From Bacillus piscicola (GTDB lineage: Bacteria > Bacillota > Bacilli > Bacillales > Marinococcaceae): DNA of 64,000 bases. The notes below the pieces were generated by a model. It ran no database searches. It had not been told where the DNA came from and was given only the letters and a program-made list of their open reading frames with translations. The stretch covers positions 310,001-374,000 of the forward strand of contig NZ_JAJJJF010000001.1 of NCBI RefSeq assembly GCF_022458745.1. The letters run 5' to 3'. Made by a program: the position numbers and the translations under genes. This document shows positions 50,378-59,367 of the stretch, piece after piece (the first letter of the stretch is position 1; every line of letters begins with the position of its first letter).

Positions 50378-51418
50378 TTAATTAGCAGAAGGATGGTCCT
50401 CACTGGCTGAAGAGGTGGGAGGTGTAGAGACCCCATTATTGGTGTTAGTAGTAACCTCCAAATGAGCTTTCAGTTGCTGTCTAATATTTTCCTTAGATTC
50501 ATCTTTAAGCTGATAATAATAAACATTGTTAATATAGGAGTCTGTGCCTTCGAGCTGCAAACGTTTAATATCATCGATAGAGCTTGCGTATCGGTGCAAA
50601 GAGACCATATTACCGAATGAAAGATTCGTGCTCATGTGGTCTTGCACACTTTGCAGCACATCATCATAGTTTCGAATGGAGGAAAGGGAAGCACTCTTCC
50701 GGATGATAGCTTCAATAATTTGCTGCTGGCGTTCGCCGCGTCCCAGATCCCCACGTGGGTCTTGTTTTCTCATCCGTGCGTAGGCCAACGCTTCTTCCCC
50801 ATTAAGCGTCTGTATCCCTTCGTGAATAGTAATGGCTCCGTGATTCCCGCTGCTATCCTGCTCGCTGAACGTAAAAGGAACGTCAACTTGGACTCCATCT
50901 AAGGCATTAATGATCTCAACGAATGCTTCGAAATTGAGCTTTACAAAATAATCAACTGGAATATCGAACAAGTTTTCAACTGTCTGTATGGCTAATTCGG
51001 TTCCGCCGAACGCGTGAGCATGAGTGATTTTATCTTCGCCTCTGCCAGGAATGTTAACAAGAGAATCCCTTGGAATACTCGTGATTCTTACAGATTCTTG
51101 GTCTTTATTAAATGTAGCAAGCACCATCGCATCGGTACGGCCTTCTAGTTCACCTTCCCGATCATCCACTCCTAAGAAAAGGACCGAGATATTGTCGTGT
51201 TTTGGATCAACTGCAACGTCCCTTAATTCTGATTTTCCGCCTCTCTCTAAAGATTCTTGGGTATCGGCGGCTACATCGCTGAGTTTCCAGGCGAAATAGC
51301 CGATGGCGCTTCCCAACAGAATAAATGAGAGTAGTCCAGTAAACATAAATATTTTAATGATACGGCGGCTTCTCCGTTTACGACGCCGTACCCTTGAGTC
51401 AGGCAGCTGCTTAGCCAT
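50378..51418 (-). CDS. tagU: LytR-CpsA-Psr family wall polymer ligase
   Basis: A 346-residue protein with a basic cytoplasmic N-terminus (RVRRRKRRSRRI), one membrane helix (about residues 23-45) and an LCP domain: ISVLFLGVDDREGELEGRTDAMVLATF, ITSIPRDSLVNIPG with the conserved SIPRDS arginine, KITHAHAFGG and LNGEEALAYARMRKQDPRGDLGRGERQQQII. LCP enzymes transfer lipid-linked polymers to peptidoglycan, here probably the wall polymer that binds SLH modules. ATG follows AAGGAGAATG. Same gene order (tagU beside yvyE) as B. subtilis. Confidence 0.93.
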   Translation of the reverse strand: MAKQLPDSRVRRRKRRSRRIIKIFMFTGLLSFILLGSAIGYFAWKLSDVAADTQESLERGGKSELRDVAVDPKHDNISVLFLGVDDREGELEGRTDAMVLATFNKDQESVRITSIPRDSLVNIPGRGEDKITHAHAFGGTELAIQTVENLFDIPVDYFVKLNFEAFVEIINALDGVQVDVPFTFSEQDSSGNHGAITIHEGIQTLNGEEALAYARMRKQDPRGDLGRGERQQQIIEAIIRKSASLSSIRNYDDVLQSVQDHMSTNLSFGNMVSLHRYASSIDDIKRLQLEGTDSYINNVYYYQLKDESKENIRQQLKAHLEVTTNTNNGVSTPPTSSASEDHPSAN

Positions 51419-51676
51419 TATTCATTCTCCTTATCATTGAGCTCGGTAACCTCATCTATTTTACATAAACTATCAGATTACGTAAACAAAATTCTGCACA
51501 TTGTCAAGAAAATCGTGATCATCAGTCCAACTTCTTGTTAAGACGAGTATCACTACCGTAAAGTTACGTTAATCGGCAAAAAATATTGCGGAAATTATTT
51601 CCACGGAAATATTTATTCCGAATGAAGTCAATATAGGAAGAACGATAGGAAGAGTGTATCAGCAGCTGTAATATTT

Positions 51677-52315
51677 TTAAAACGACGCATCCTTTTCCAG
51701 ATAGGTGTCTTCTGATGTTGTGAGGTCAAGCTGTCCGTTTGTAAGGTTGGTAATCCATTCGGTAAAAACGGCTGTCTCGCTTACAGGAACATAAACGAAA
51801 AAAGTGACATCTTCTTCATAGATAATATTTTTTAAAAGGTAAGATGAAGTTCGCAACTCATTTTCCAGTTTCCCGATCCATGTATAGTCAACTTTTGCGG
51901 CCATAACAGCCATTCGACATCTTTCGACAATACCGGTTGCGCGCAGGCCTTCCGTAACAGCGGAAGAGTAGGCACGGATAAGGCCGCCGGCGCCAAGTTT
52001 TATGCCTCCAAAGTAGCGGGTGACGACGACACACGTATCTTTTAGGGTGCGTTTTTTTAAGACTTCAAGCATAGGAATACCTGCGGTGCCGCTCGGTTCT
52101 CCATCATCGTTCGCTTTTTGGACTTCATCCTTTTCACCAATCATATAGGCAGAACAATTATGGGTGGCGTTCCAATGGTCTTTTTTAATTGATTGTATGA
52201 ACGCTTGCGCCTCTTTTTCTGTTGTTACTCGTTTAACATGACATATAAAGCGAGATTTATTAATGACGATCTCACCACTTCCATAAGGTTTGACCGTATA
52301 ATAAGATTCAAGCAC
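51677..52315 (-). CDS. yvyE: YigZ/IMPACT-family protein YvyE
   Basis: A 212-residue protein with the UPF0029/IMPACT signature: SRFICHVKRVTTEKEAQAFI, THNCSAYMIG, NDDGEPSGTAGIPML and TRYFGGIKLGAGGLIRAYSSAV, plus the C-terminal DUF1949 domain. The molecular role is unclear; relatives bind nucleic acid or act in translation control. GTG follows GGAGGGA by eight bases. Divergent from degS as in B. subtilis. Confidence 0.93.
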   Translation of the reverse strand: MLESYYTVKPYGSGEIVINKSRFICHVKRVTTEKEAQAFIQSIKKDHWNATHNCSAYMIGEKDEVQKANDDGEPSGTAGIPMLEVLKKRTLKDTCVVVTRYFGGIKLGAGGLIRAYSSAVTEGLRATGIVERCRMAVMAAKVDYTWIGKLENELRTSSYLLKNIIYEEDVTFFVYVPVSETAVFTEWITNLTNGQLDLTTSEDTYLEKDASF

Positions 52316-52531
52316 GATAATATTCCCTCCTGGTGATGTAATTGTTCTATAACGATATTGTAAAATTCGAAACGTCTAAGACGTGATATTCTATAATAGA
52401 TGAGTAAAAATATGATTTTGACGCATTTTTTTACACTTTCTCGTGTCGGGTGTCAAGAATGTGCTAAAATAATCATAACGAATCATAGCAATCTGTCAAA
52501 CAAGCTTTCTATGAAAAGCGTGGTGAGGTAA

Positions 52532-53701
52532 TTGGCGGCTGCAAAGACGCTAGATGAAATTATTAACAAAATGTTAATAACGGTGGAACAGAGTAAAGAA
52601 CAGATATTTGAGATAAGCGAACAAACACGAGAAGAATATGATTCGTTGAAAAAAGAACTAATAGAAGTGCGTGAAAATGTTGCAAAGGTGATTGATAAAT
52701 CGGAACGGACAGAAATGCAAGCCCGTTTTGCGAGAAATCGATTAGCAGAAGTGAGCAGGCAATTCCAACGTTTTACGACAGAAGAAGTGAAAAATGTCTA
52801 CGAACAAGCCAAGGAACTCCAAGTTCAGCATGCGCTCTTGGAACAAGAGGAACAGCAGTTGCGCAAACGCCGCGATCAAATCGAGCGACGCCTGCTCCTG
52901 CTGGAGGGTACCATTAAGCGGGCAGAAAATCTGTTTAGTTCCGTTTCCATCGTTCATCAATTTTTAGCAGGTGACTTGAAAGAAGTCGGCGAAATGATGG
53001 AGGAAGCGAAGGAAAAACAGCAATTTGGTCTTCAAATTATTGAAGCACAGGAAGAGGAAAGAAAGCGAGTTGCACGTGACATCCATGACGGGCCAGCACA
53101 GATGCTCGCTAATGTCCTGCTGCGCTCTGAGATTGTAGAGCGCGTCAGCCAGGAAAAAGGGATGGACGCTGCGATGGAAGAAATTCGCGACTTGCGTACC
53201 ATGATCCGCTCTAGTTTAGCTGAAGTCAGGCGCATTATATATGATCTGCGCCCTATGGCTCTTGATGATCTAGGGTTTATACCTACCCTGAACAAGTATT
53301 TAAAGCACGTAGAGGAACGCACAGGATTGAATATCCGGTTTACTCATTTTGGCAAAAGCCTTCGTTTTCCAAATAATGTAGAAGTGGGGCTTTTTCGACT
53401 GACCCAGGAAGCCGTTCAGAATGCTTATAAACATGCTGATCCTAAAGAGGTAATAGTAAAGGTAGAAACAAAGCCTTCCTCCGTCACGATTGTAGTCAAG
53501 GATGACGGGAAGGGCTTTGATCCTGAAACCCTGAAAGAAGGCACATTCGGTTTAATCGGGATGAAAGAGAGAATCCATGCTTTAAAAGGTGACTTAACAA
53601 TTGATTCTGCGAAGAACAAGGGGACCGTAATCGTTATCCGGGTTCCGGTAGAAGGTTTGGCACAACAAGATAATACTCTCACAAAAAGCCTAAACAGATA
53701 A
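52532..53701 (+). CDS. degS: Sensor histidine kinase DegS
   Basis: A 389-residue cytoplasmic kinase. An N-terminal sensor coiled coil (about residues 1-160) precedes the dimerisation/phosphorylation motif EEERKRVARDIHDGPAQML, with the phospho-accepting histidine near residue 190, and the ATPase domain with LTQEAVQNAYKHADP, VKDDGKGFDP and GLIGMKERIHALKG. No membrane segment, as known for DegS. TTG start after GGTGAGG. It phosphorylates DegU, encoded next. Confidence 0.96.
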   Translation: MAAAKTLDEIINKMLITVEQSKEQIFEISEQTREEYDSLKKELIEVRENVAKVIDKSERTEMQARFARNRLAEVSRQFQRFTTEEVKNVYEQAKELQVQHALLEQEEQQLRKRRDQIERRLLLLEGTIKRAENLFSSVSIVHQFLAGDLKEVGEMMEEAKEKQQFGLQIIEAQEEERKRVARDIHDGPAQMLANVLLRSEIVERVSQEKGMDAAMEEIRDLRTMIRSSLAEVRRIIYDLRPMALDDLGFIPTLNKYLKHVEERTGLNIRFTHFGKSLRFPNNVEVGLFRLTQEAVQNAYKHADPKEVIVKVETKPSSVTIVVKDDGKGFDPETLKEGTFGLIGMKERIHALKGDLTIDSAKNKGTVIVIRVPVEGLAQQDNTLTKSLNR

Positions 53702-53781
53702 TAACCAATTATGACACTCACTCATGAATGTTAATTAAACAATAAATGATAAAAAGTAATGGACCGGAAAGGATGGGAATC

Positions 53782-54486
53782 ATGCCAAATAGACTTGGTA
53801 AACATATCAGATTAGTTCTCATAGATGATCATCAGCTTTTCAGAGAAGGGGTAAAGCGCATTTTAGATATGGAGCCGAACTTTGAAGTTGTGGCAGAAGG
53901 TGACGACGGGGATGAGGCATTAGAGCTCGTTGAAAACAATGAACCTGATGTTGTATTAATGGACATTAATATGCCTGGAATGAATGGTGTAGAAGCTACT
54001 CGAAACTTAATAAGGAAATTCCCAGGAGTTAAAATACTCATTCTTTCTATTCATGATGATGAAACCTATGTGACCCACGTATTAAAAACTGGTGCTTCTG
54101 GTTATTTGCTAAAGGAAATGGATGCTGACGCATTAATTGAAGCAGTTAGAGTAGTAGGTAATGGCGGAGCCTATATTCACCCAAAAGTAACGCATAATCT
54201 GATTAATGAATACCGCCGTCTCGCTACGGGGGACGAGGCAGGTGCTGAAATCGGCTACAAAGAAGTTCAATACCAAAAACCTCTGCACGTGCTGACTCGC
54301 CGTGAATGTGAAGTGCTACAGCTTATGACAGACGGATACAGCAACCGTATGATCGGGGAATCACTCTATATTAGTGAAAAGACAGTTAAAAATCATGTAA
54401 GCAATATTTTGCAAAAAATGAATGTGAATGACAGAACCCAGGCAGTAGTAGAGGCAATTAAAAAAGGCTGGGTGAAAGTGAGATAA
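53782..54486 (+). CDS. degU: Response regulator DegU
   Basis: A 234-residue regulator. The receiver has [17 protein letters not shown], the phospho-acceptor in [18 protein letters not shown], and the switch [12 protein letters not shown] with [16 protein letters not shown]. The LuxR-type DNA-binding domain has [45 protein letters not shown]. It controls degradative enzymes, motility and competence in Bacillus. The start is taken at ATG 53782 after GGAAAGGATGG; earlier ATGs at 53746 and 53773 have poorer spacing. Confidence 0.96.
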   Translation: MPNRLGKHIRLVLIDDHQLFREGVKRILDMEPNFEVVAEGDDGDEALELVENNEPDVVLMDINMPGMNGVEATRNLIRKFPGVKILILSIHDDETYVTHVLKTGASGYLLKEMDADALIEAVRVVGNGGAYIHPKVTHNLINEYRRLATGDEAGAEIGYKEVQYQKPLHVLTRRECEVLQLMTDGYSNRMIGESLYISEKTVKNHVSNILQKMNVNDRTQAVVEAIKKGWVKVR

Positions 54487-54499
54487 ATGGTGAAAAGCG

Positions 54500-54530
54500 A
54501 GCGCTGTAAATGCGGCGCTTTTTTCTTTTG
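54500..54530 (+). terminator. Terminator of degSU
   Basis: AGCGC pairs with GCGCT around ten bases, followed by TTTTTTCTTTT. Short stem. Confidence 0.7.
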
Positions 54531-54641
54531 CCCGAGTTTTTGATATCGTCTATCGTAATCTCTTGCAGAAGTGTTTCCTGCCGCTTATCATATAAGAAAG
54601 CAAATGAATGAAAACATAGATGGCAAAGAGAGGATATAAGA

Positions 54642-55487
54642 ATGGGGAATATAGCAGTAGTAACAGACAGTACCGCCTACCTTTCGGAAGAGACGCAGAA
54701 GGAATACGGCATTACCGTAGTACCTTTAAGTGTTATCTTTGGAAATGAAACATTCGCCGAAGGGACGGAAATTACGACAAGCACGTTTTACGACAAGTTA
54801 CGAGAATATCCTGAACTGCCTTCTACCTCCCAGCCCGCTTTAGGACATTTTGTCAAAGTGTTCGAGAACCTGGCAGAAACCCATGACGCGATTATTACCA
54901 TTCACCTGTCAAGCGCGATCAGTGGTACTTATCAAACGGCTTTGACTGCCGGTCAGCAGGTCGAGAATGTTAACGTGTATGGTTTCGATTCTGAAATAAG
55001 CTGCGCCCCGCAAGGATATTATGCGGTGGAAGCCGCAAAAATGGCAAAAGCAGGAGAATCAGCCGCGACTATTTTAAAACGGCTGGATGGGATGAAACAG
55101 CGTACACGTGCTTACTTTATGGTAGACAACCTCAATCACTTACAGCGGGGAGGACGCTTGAATGGTGCCCAGGCCATCGTCGGCAGTATTCTCCAAATCA
55201 AGCCAATTCTTCACTTTCAAAATAAATTAATTATGCCTTTTGAGAAAGTACGGACAGAGAAAAAAGCATTAAAGCGGATTCTCGACCTGTTTGCAGAGGA
55301 TGCCGATACGGAAAAACCGATGCGTGCGACAGTCATTCATGCAAAGCGTCCCGACAAAGCCAAAGAAATGCAAGCGACTTTAGCAGCAAAGTATCCGCAT
55401 GTCGAGATTGATGTTGGCACGTTCGGTCCTGTCATTGGAACTCACCTCGGTGAAGGCAGTATTGGAATTGGCTGGTGCCTATTATAA
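54642..55487 (+). CDS. degV: DegV-family fatty acid-binding protein
   Basis: A 281-residue protein with the DegV pattern: IAVVTDSTAYLSEETQKEYGITVVPLSVIF, then TSQPALGHF, ISGTYQTA, DSEISCAPQGY and LGEGSIGIGWCL at the end. Family members bind fatty acids and can feed FakA-type kinases. ATG follows AGAGGATATAAG. The same position beside degU as yviA in B. subtilis. Confidence 0.93.
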   Translation: MGNIAVVTDSTAYLSEETQKEYGITVVPLSVIFGNETFAEGTEITTSTFYDKLREYPELPSTSQPALGHFVKVFENLAETHDAIITIHLSSAISGTYQTALTAGQQVENVNVYGFDSEISCAPQGYYAVEAAKMAKAGESAATILKRLDGMKQRTRAYFMVDNLNHLQRGGRLNGAQAIVGSILQIKPILHFQNKLIMPFEKVRTEKKALKRILDLFAEDADTEKPMRATVIHAKRPDKAKEMQATLAAKYPHVEIDVGTFGPVIGTHLGEGSIGIGWCLL

Positions 55488-55501
55488 CCCCCTCCCACAT
55501 G

Positions 55502-55536
55502 GCCAGGAGCTTTTTCTCCTTCTCCTGGCTGCATTT
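55502..55536 (+). terminator. Hairpin after degV
   Basis: GCCAGGAG pairs with CTCCTGGC around 12 bases; the T-run is short. Confidence 0.6.
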
Positions 55537-55579
55537 CCGTAAAAATGTCTCTAACAATTAAATAACTGGAGTGATAGCA

Positions 55580-57136
55580 GTGCTTTTTTGTCACGTATTA
55601 CAGCCGGAAGATGAACACCCACTATGTCTGCCGCAAGTTCTCATTGAAAGTACGGACGTCATTCAGCTTGCTCCGACTGTCGTAAGCAACCTTCCTGCAC
55701 TTCCCTTCATGAAACAAACACCTCGCCGTTTACTAACCAAAACCTTATATAAAAAGGTACAGTTCCACTTGTTTGGAAAAGAACTTCTTTTCGAAGAAAT
55801 GGCACTGACTTGGGAAGAATGGGAGCCATTTCTGCGATCTCGATTAGTAACTATTCGTCCAGGACTTCAAGTTGAAGCCGGAAGATACCGTTGCCAACGT
55901 TGTCATTCGAACACTCCGGAGAAATTTGGCGTATTTCCGTGCGTACGCTGCGGCAAGGAATGTACCTATTGCCGTCACTGTCTCATGATGGGCAGAATAA
56001 CCGCTTGTACTCCCTTGTTTCGCTGGATCGGCCCACCTCCCCCCTTGGAGTTGAAGGTGCAAAGCACGTGGGAAGGGGTGTATTCAGCAGGACAGGAGCT
56101 AGCGGCGGCAGAAATCGTTTCTAGTGTCCAATCTAAAACAGAACTATTAGTCTGGGCTGTCTGTGGAGCTGGTAAAACCGAGATCTTATTTCCAGCGATT
56201 GAACAATCCTTACAAAAAGGAGAACACGTTCTTATTGCTACACCCCGGACAGACGTTGTGTTGGAGTTGGCTCCGCGTCTCTCCCGGTCATTTCCCGGTA
56301 TTCCGGTCACCGCTTTACACGGAAAAAGCGACGATAAAAACAGCTATTCGCCGTTCGTAGTCGCGACGACACATCAAACGATGCGTTTTACAGAAGCATT
56401 TGACACCGTTATCGTCGATGAGGTCGACGCTTTTCCGTACACAGCAGATGAAGCGCTGGTCCAGGCGGTCAATAAAGCAAAAAAACAAGACGCGGCTGTC
56501 ATTTATTTAACGGCCACCCCCACTCCTGAGCTCATTAAGCGAACGCAGCACAAACGCCTTGATTTAGCGAAGATTCCCCGCCGTTTTCACGGCCATCCTC
56601 TCCCGGTTCCACGTTTTAAGTGGTGCGGCCCTTGGCGGAAACGCCTGAAAAAAGAACAGCTCCCAGCAGCAGTGAGTAAGTGGTGCCGCACGAAAATCGC
56701 TGAACAAACACCTGTTTTTCTATTTGTTTCTTCTGTAGCGATCATGGAAAAAACTACTTCCATTCTTCAGAAGCTTGATCCAGCCATTTGCGGCGTACAT
56801 AGCGCCGACAAAGAACGTCATGAGAAGGTGAAAGCATTTCGGGAAGGGGAAATTCCAATTCTTATCACCACAACTATCTTAGAGCGTGGTGTGACGATTC
56901 CAGGTGCTGAAGCAGCTGTCTTCGGTGCGGAAGACTCGATTTTTACAGAAAGTGCCCTCGTACAGATTGCCGGTCGTGTAGGTCGAAGTCACGAACAACC
57001 AGACGGGGAGGTCCTATTTTTTCATTTTGGAAAAACAAAAGCAATGGCAGCAGCACATAAACATATCAAAACGATGAATGCGCTCCCTTTTTTACAGAAG
57101 GAGGTAACCCCGATTGGAAAAGAAGAATCCACTTAA
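55580..57136 (+). CDS. comFA: Competence DNA helicase/translocase ComFA
   Basis: A 518-residue DEAD-box-like ATPase. A four-cysteine zinc module (CQRC...CVRCGKECTYCRHC, about residues 97-135) precedes Walker A VCGAGKTE, IVDEVDAFPY, TATPTPELI and the C-terminal helicase motifs TTTILERGVTIPGA and QIAGRVGRS. It drives single-stranded DNA through the membrane during transformation. GTG at 55580 is eight bases after TGGAGTGA. The 3' end overlaps comFC by 23 bases. Confidence 0.94.
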   Translation: MLFCHVLQPEDEHPLCLPQVLIESTDVIQLAPTVVSNLPALPFMKQTPRRLLTKTLYKKVQFHLFGKELLFEEMALTWEEWEPFLRSRLVTIRPGLQVEAGRYRCQRCHSNTPEKFGVFPCVRCGKECTYCRHCLMMGRITACTPLFRWIGPPPPLELKVQSTWEGVYSAGQELAAAEIVSSVQSKTELLVWAVCGAGKTEILFPAIEQSLQKGEHVLIATPRTDVVLELAPRLSRSFPGIPVTALHGKSDDKNSYSPFVVATTHQTMRFTEAFDTVIVDEVDAFPYTADEALVQAVNKAKKQDAAVIYLTATPTPELIKRTQHKRLDLAKIPRRFHGHPLPVPRFKWCGPWRKRLKKEQLPAAVSKWCRTKIAEQTPVFLFVSSVAIMEKTTSILQKLDPAICGVHSADKERHEKVKAFREGEIPILITTTILERGVTIPGAEAAVFGAEDSIFTESALVQIAGRVGRSHEQPDGEVLFFHFGKTKAMAAAHKHIKTMNALPFLQKEVTPIGKEEST

Positions 57137-57938
57137 GGGAACTTTAGGTTTGGAACAGAATAATTGCTTGTACTGCACGGAGAAAATAAAAAAACAGACA
57201 AGCTGGGTAACGCTATTCCCCGCTCAGCCGCCGGAATATGTATGTCAGGAATGTGAACAACTGCTTATTCCTGTTTCCTCTGGAGCCGGGCTGTGCACCT
57301 TATGCAGCCGGTCCCTCCCAACAGCGGGTGACGTGTGCCGCGATTGCAAGAAGTGGGAGGAGGATCCTGCCTGGCAAGGGGTGTTGACGTGCAATCATTC
57401 GTTGTATGTATATAATGAACATGGGCAAGAAGTCGTTGCCAGGTGGAAATATCGCGGTGATGCTGCAATTGCCCTTATGTTTCGCAATGAACTCTTTCGT
57501 TTCTTTGTAACCCATTATCCTGATTATATTCCGGTACCTATACCGCTTAATGAGAAACGCCAGTATGAACGTGGCTTCAATCAAGCCGAACTGCTGACAG
57601 ATTTTTTAAGACCGCCATTCACGGGTCTGGAAAGACTTTCATTTATCTTTCATAATCTCCGGAAGAAAAGACCCCTTTTTCAACCACCTGCTATTCCTAT
57701 TCTCCTTCTTGAACGAATGTATGATAATGAAAAACAAAGTAAAAAATCACGGAGCGAACGTTTCATGGCAAAAGATAATCCTTTCCGCTTCATCGAGCCC
57801 AAAAACGGCATTCCCTCTAAAAAAGTTGTACTTCTTGACGATATTTATACTACAGGTTTGACGTTAAGAAAAGCAGCAGTAGAATTGAAGAAAAACGGTA
57901 TTAAAGAAGTACGAGCTATTACTGTTTTTAGAGGATAG
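57114..57938 (+). CDS. comFC: Competence protein ComFC (phosphoribosyltransferase-like)
   Basis: A 274-residue protein with an N-terminal double zinc ribbon (CLYC, CQEC, CTLC, CRDC; about residues 15-80) and a phosphoribosyltransferase-like domain with PIPLNEKRQYERGFNQAELL and the PRPP loop VVLLDDIYTTGLT. ComFC binds single-stranded DNA and the helicase in transformation. TTG follows AAGGAGG by eight bases and lies inside comFA. comFB, which separates the two in B. subtilis, is absent. Confidence 0.93.
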   Translation: MEKKNPLKGTLGLEQNNCLYCTEKIKKQTSWVTLFPAQPPEYVCQECEQLLIPVSSGAGLCTLCSRSLPTAGDVCRDCKKWEEDPAWQGVLTCNHSLYVYNEHGQEVVARWKYRGDAAIALMFRNELFRFFVTHYPDYIPVPIPLNEKRQYERGFNQAELLTDFLRPPFTGLERLSFIFHNLRKKRPLFQPPAIPILLLERMYDNEKQSKKSRSERFMAKDNPFRFIEPKNGIPSKKVVLLDDIYTTGLTLRKAAVELKKNGIKEVRAITVFRG

Positions 57939-57965
57939 AATAAAGAATGAAAGAGGGAGACAGGA

Positions 57966-58391
57966 ATGGGTAGCTTGGAAAATTGCCCCAGGTGCGGAAG
58001 GTTGTTTGTGAAAGGGATTCGTTCGATTTGCCAGACGTGTCATCAAGACATTGAAAAAAAATTCCAGCTCGTTTATACCTTTATAAGAAAGAGAGAAAAT
58101 CGTGAAGCTACGATGATGGAAGTAGTAGAAGCGACAGGTGTTTCTGAAGCTGACATAACACGGTTTATTAAAGAAGGGCGTCTCCATTTGAGTCAGTTGC
58201 CTAACATTACCTATCCTTGTGAACTGTGCGGGAAAGGGATTCGGAGTGGACGTATTTGTGAAGGCTGTCATCATGGTATTCAAGATGATTTAGAAGCACA
58301 GGAAAGGGAAAAGGAAAGAGAAAAGAAAGCTGAGGATGAGAGACAGAATCGTTACAGAACCTATCATTCTCTTCAGGACCGGTTGAAATGA
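57966..58391 (+). CDS. yvyF: Flagellar operon protein YvyF
   Basis: A 141-residue protein with two zinc-finger-like cysteine pairs at each end (CPRC and CQTC near residues 7-27; CELC and CEGC near 83-103) around a small MerR-like helix-turn-helix (TMMEVVEATGVSEADITRFIKEGRL). The C-terminal tail is strongly charged. Family members occur only beside flgM in Firmicutes; the function is not known in detail. ATG follows AGGGAGACAGG. Confidence 0.92.
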   Translation: MGSLENCPRCGRLFVKGIRSICQTCHQDIEKKFQLVYTFIRKRENREATMMEVVEATGVSEADITRFIKEGRLHLSQLPNITYPCELCGKGIRSGRICEGCHHGIQDDLEAQEREKEREKKAEDERQNRYRTYHSLQDRLK

Positions 58392-58406
58392 GACATTCGT
58401 CTTGTT

Positions 58407-58432
58407 TAAACACCCCCTGCTTAATCCGATAT
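58407..58432 (+). promoter_or_regulatory. Sigma-D (SigD) flagellar promoter upstream of flgM
   Basis: TAAA at 58407-58410, a 14-base spacer and TCCGATAT at 58425-58432 fit the motility sigma factor consensus (TAAA, about 15, GCCGATAT), with one mismatch. Transcription would start about 55 bases before flgM, as known in B. subtilis. Confidence 0.85.
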
Positions 58433-58496
58433 AATTACTAATATAGGACGACCGAACGAGGTACTGTCCATGATCGATAGAGGAGGTGGCATGTGA

Positions 58497-58766
58497 ATGA
58501 AAATTAACCCGCTTGGATCCGCGAATAATCCCTATCAGAAGCGGATGGACGCTCAGCGTATTGATAAAGAAAACATATCTAGACAACCGAAAGACAAAGT
58601 GGAAATTTCCAAGGAAGCGAAAAGCATGCAGCAAGGGAAGAGCATTGATACACTTCGTCAGGAAAAGGTAGAGAGATTGAAACAGCAAGTAGAATCTGGA
58701 GAATATACGATAGATCCGAAAAAAACGGCAAATAAATTTTACCGACATTGGACGGGTAAGGAATAA
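58497..58766 (+). CDS. flgM: Anti-sigma-D factor FlgM
   Basis: An 89-residue protein beginning MKINPLGSANNPYQKRM, with the FlgM core DKVEISKEAKSMQQ and RQEKVERLKQQVESGEYTIDPKKTANKF. It binds SigD until hook completion. ATG follows GGAGGTGG. It is controlled by the SigD-type promoter just upstream, giving negative feedback. Confidence 0.95.
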   Translation: MKINPLGSANNPYQKRMDAQRIDKENISRQPKDKVEISKEAKSMQQGKSIDTLRQEKVERLKQQVESGEYTIDPKKTANKFYRHWTGKE

Positions 58767-58774
58767 AGAAAAAA

Positions 58775-58811
58775 GACTGTCTCTTAACCGAGTTGTGTAG
58801 AAGGGACAGTC
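58775..58811 (+). terminator. Weak hairpin between flgM and flgN
   Basis: GACTGTC pairs with GACAGTC across a 23-base loop; no real T-run. It could attenuate rather than stop transcription. Confidence 0.45.
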
Positions 58812-58841
58812 CTCTTCATAGACAAGAAAGCGGGGAGACGT

Positions 58842-59336
58842 ATGTCGATAAAAGCCATTTTGGAAGCAATGGTCCTGCTCATTCAACAACACAAGGAGCT
58901 TAATGAGTTATCTTCCCAAAAAATGGAACTGATCAAGGCCAATGATATGGAACAATTAAGCGAACTGTTGAAAAACGAAAGTAAATTAATACGGGTGATA
59001 GAGGAGACAGAGAGGACCAGGCAGGAAAAGATGTCGGTTTTTTTTAAGGAGCGAAACATAGGGGAGACGGAGGGCACGGTTAGTAACCTGGCAAAACATC
59101 TCCCTGCAGAACATCAAGGACCTCTTTTCAAGCTTCAGGAAAACCTGCTGCAAGAAATGGCCCGGCTCCGTCAAACAGAAGCACTGAACCGACGCTTGCT
59201 TGAAGACTCTCTCCATTTTGTGCAATTGACGTTAGATATGATACAGCCGGATCCCGATGCGGTTCATTATAGTCATCCGGACCGTAAAGAGGGGAAGCAT
59301 CCTGAAGGTTACTCGATCTTTGACTCAAAGGCCTAA
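58842..59336 (+). CDS. flgN: Flagellar export chaperone FlgN
   Basis: A 164-residue, mostly helical protein (LLIQQHKELNELSSQKMELIKANDMEQLSELLKNESKLIRVIEETERTRQEKM) of the FlgN family, which binds FlgK and FlgL before export. ATG follows GCGGGGAGA. Directly upstream of flgK, as in B. subtilis (yvyG). Confidence 0.92.
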   Translation: MSIKAILEAMVLLIQQHKELNELSSQKMELIKANDMEQLSELLKNESKLIRVIEETERTRQEKMSVFFKERNIGETEGTVSNLAKHLPAEHQGPLFKLQENLLQEMARLRQTEALNRRLLEDSLHFVQLTLDMIQPDPDAVHYSHPDRKEGKHPEGYSIFDSKA

Positions 59337-59367
59337 TAACTCAACAAGTTAAGAAGGAAGGAATAAT

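Noticed and set aside
58290-58892. 200-codon minus-strand frame
   Set aside because: Opposite yvyF, flgM and flgN; rich in Phe, Leu, Ser and Arg as expected from the complement of acidic/lysine-rich genes; no start signal.
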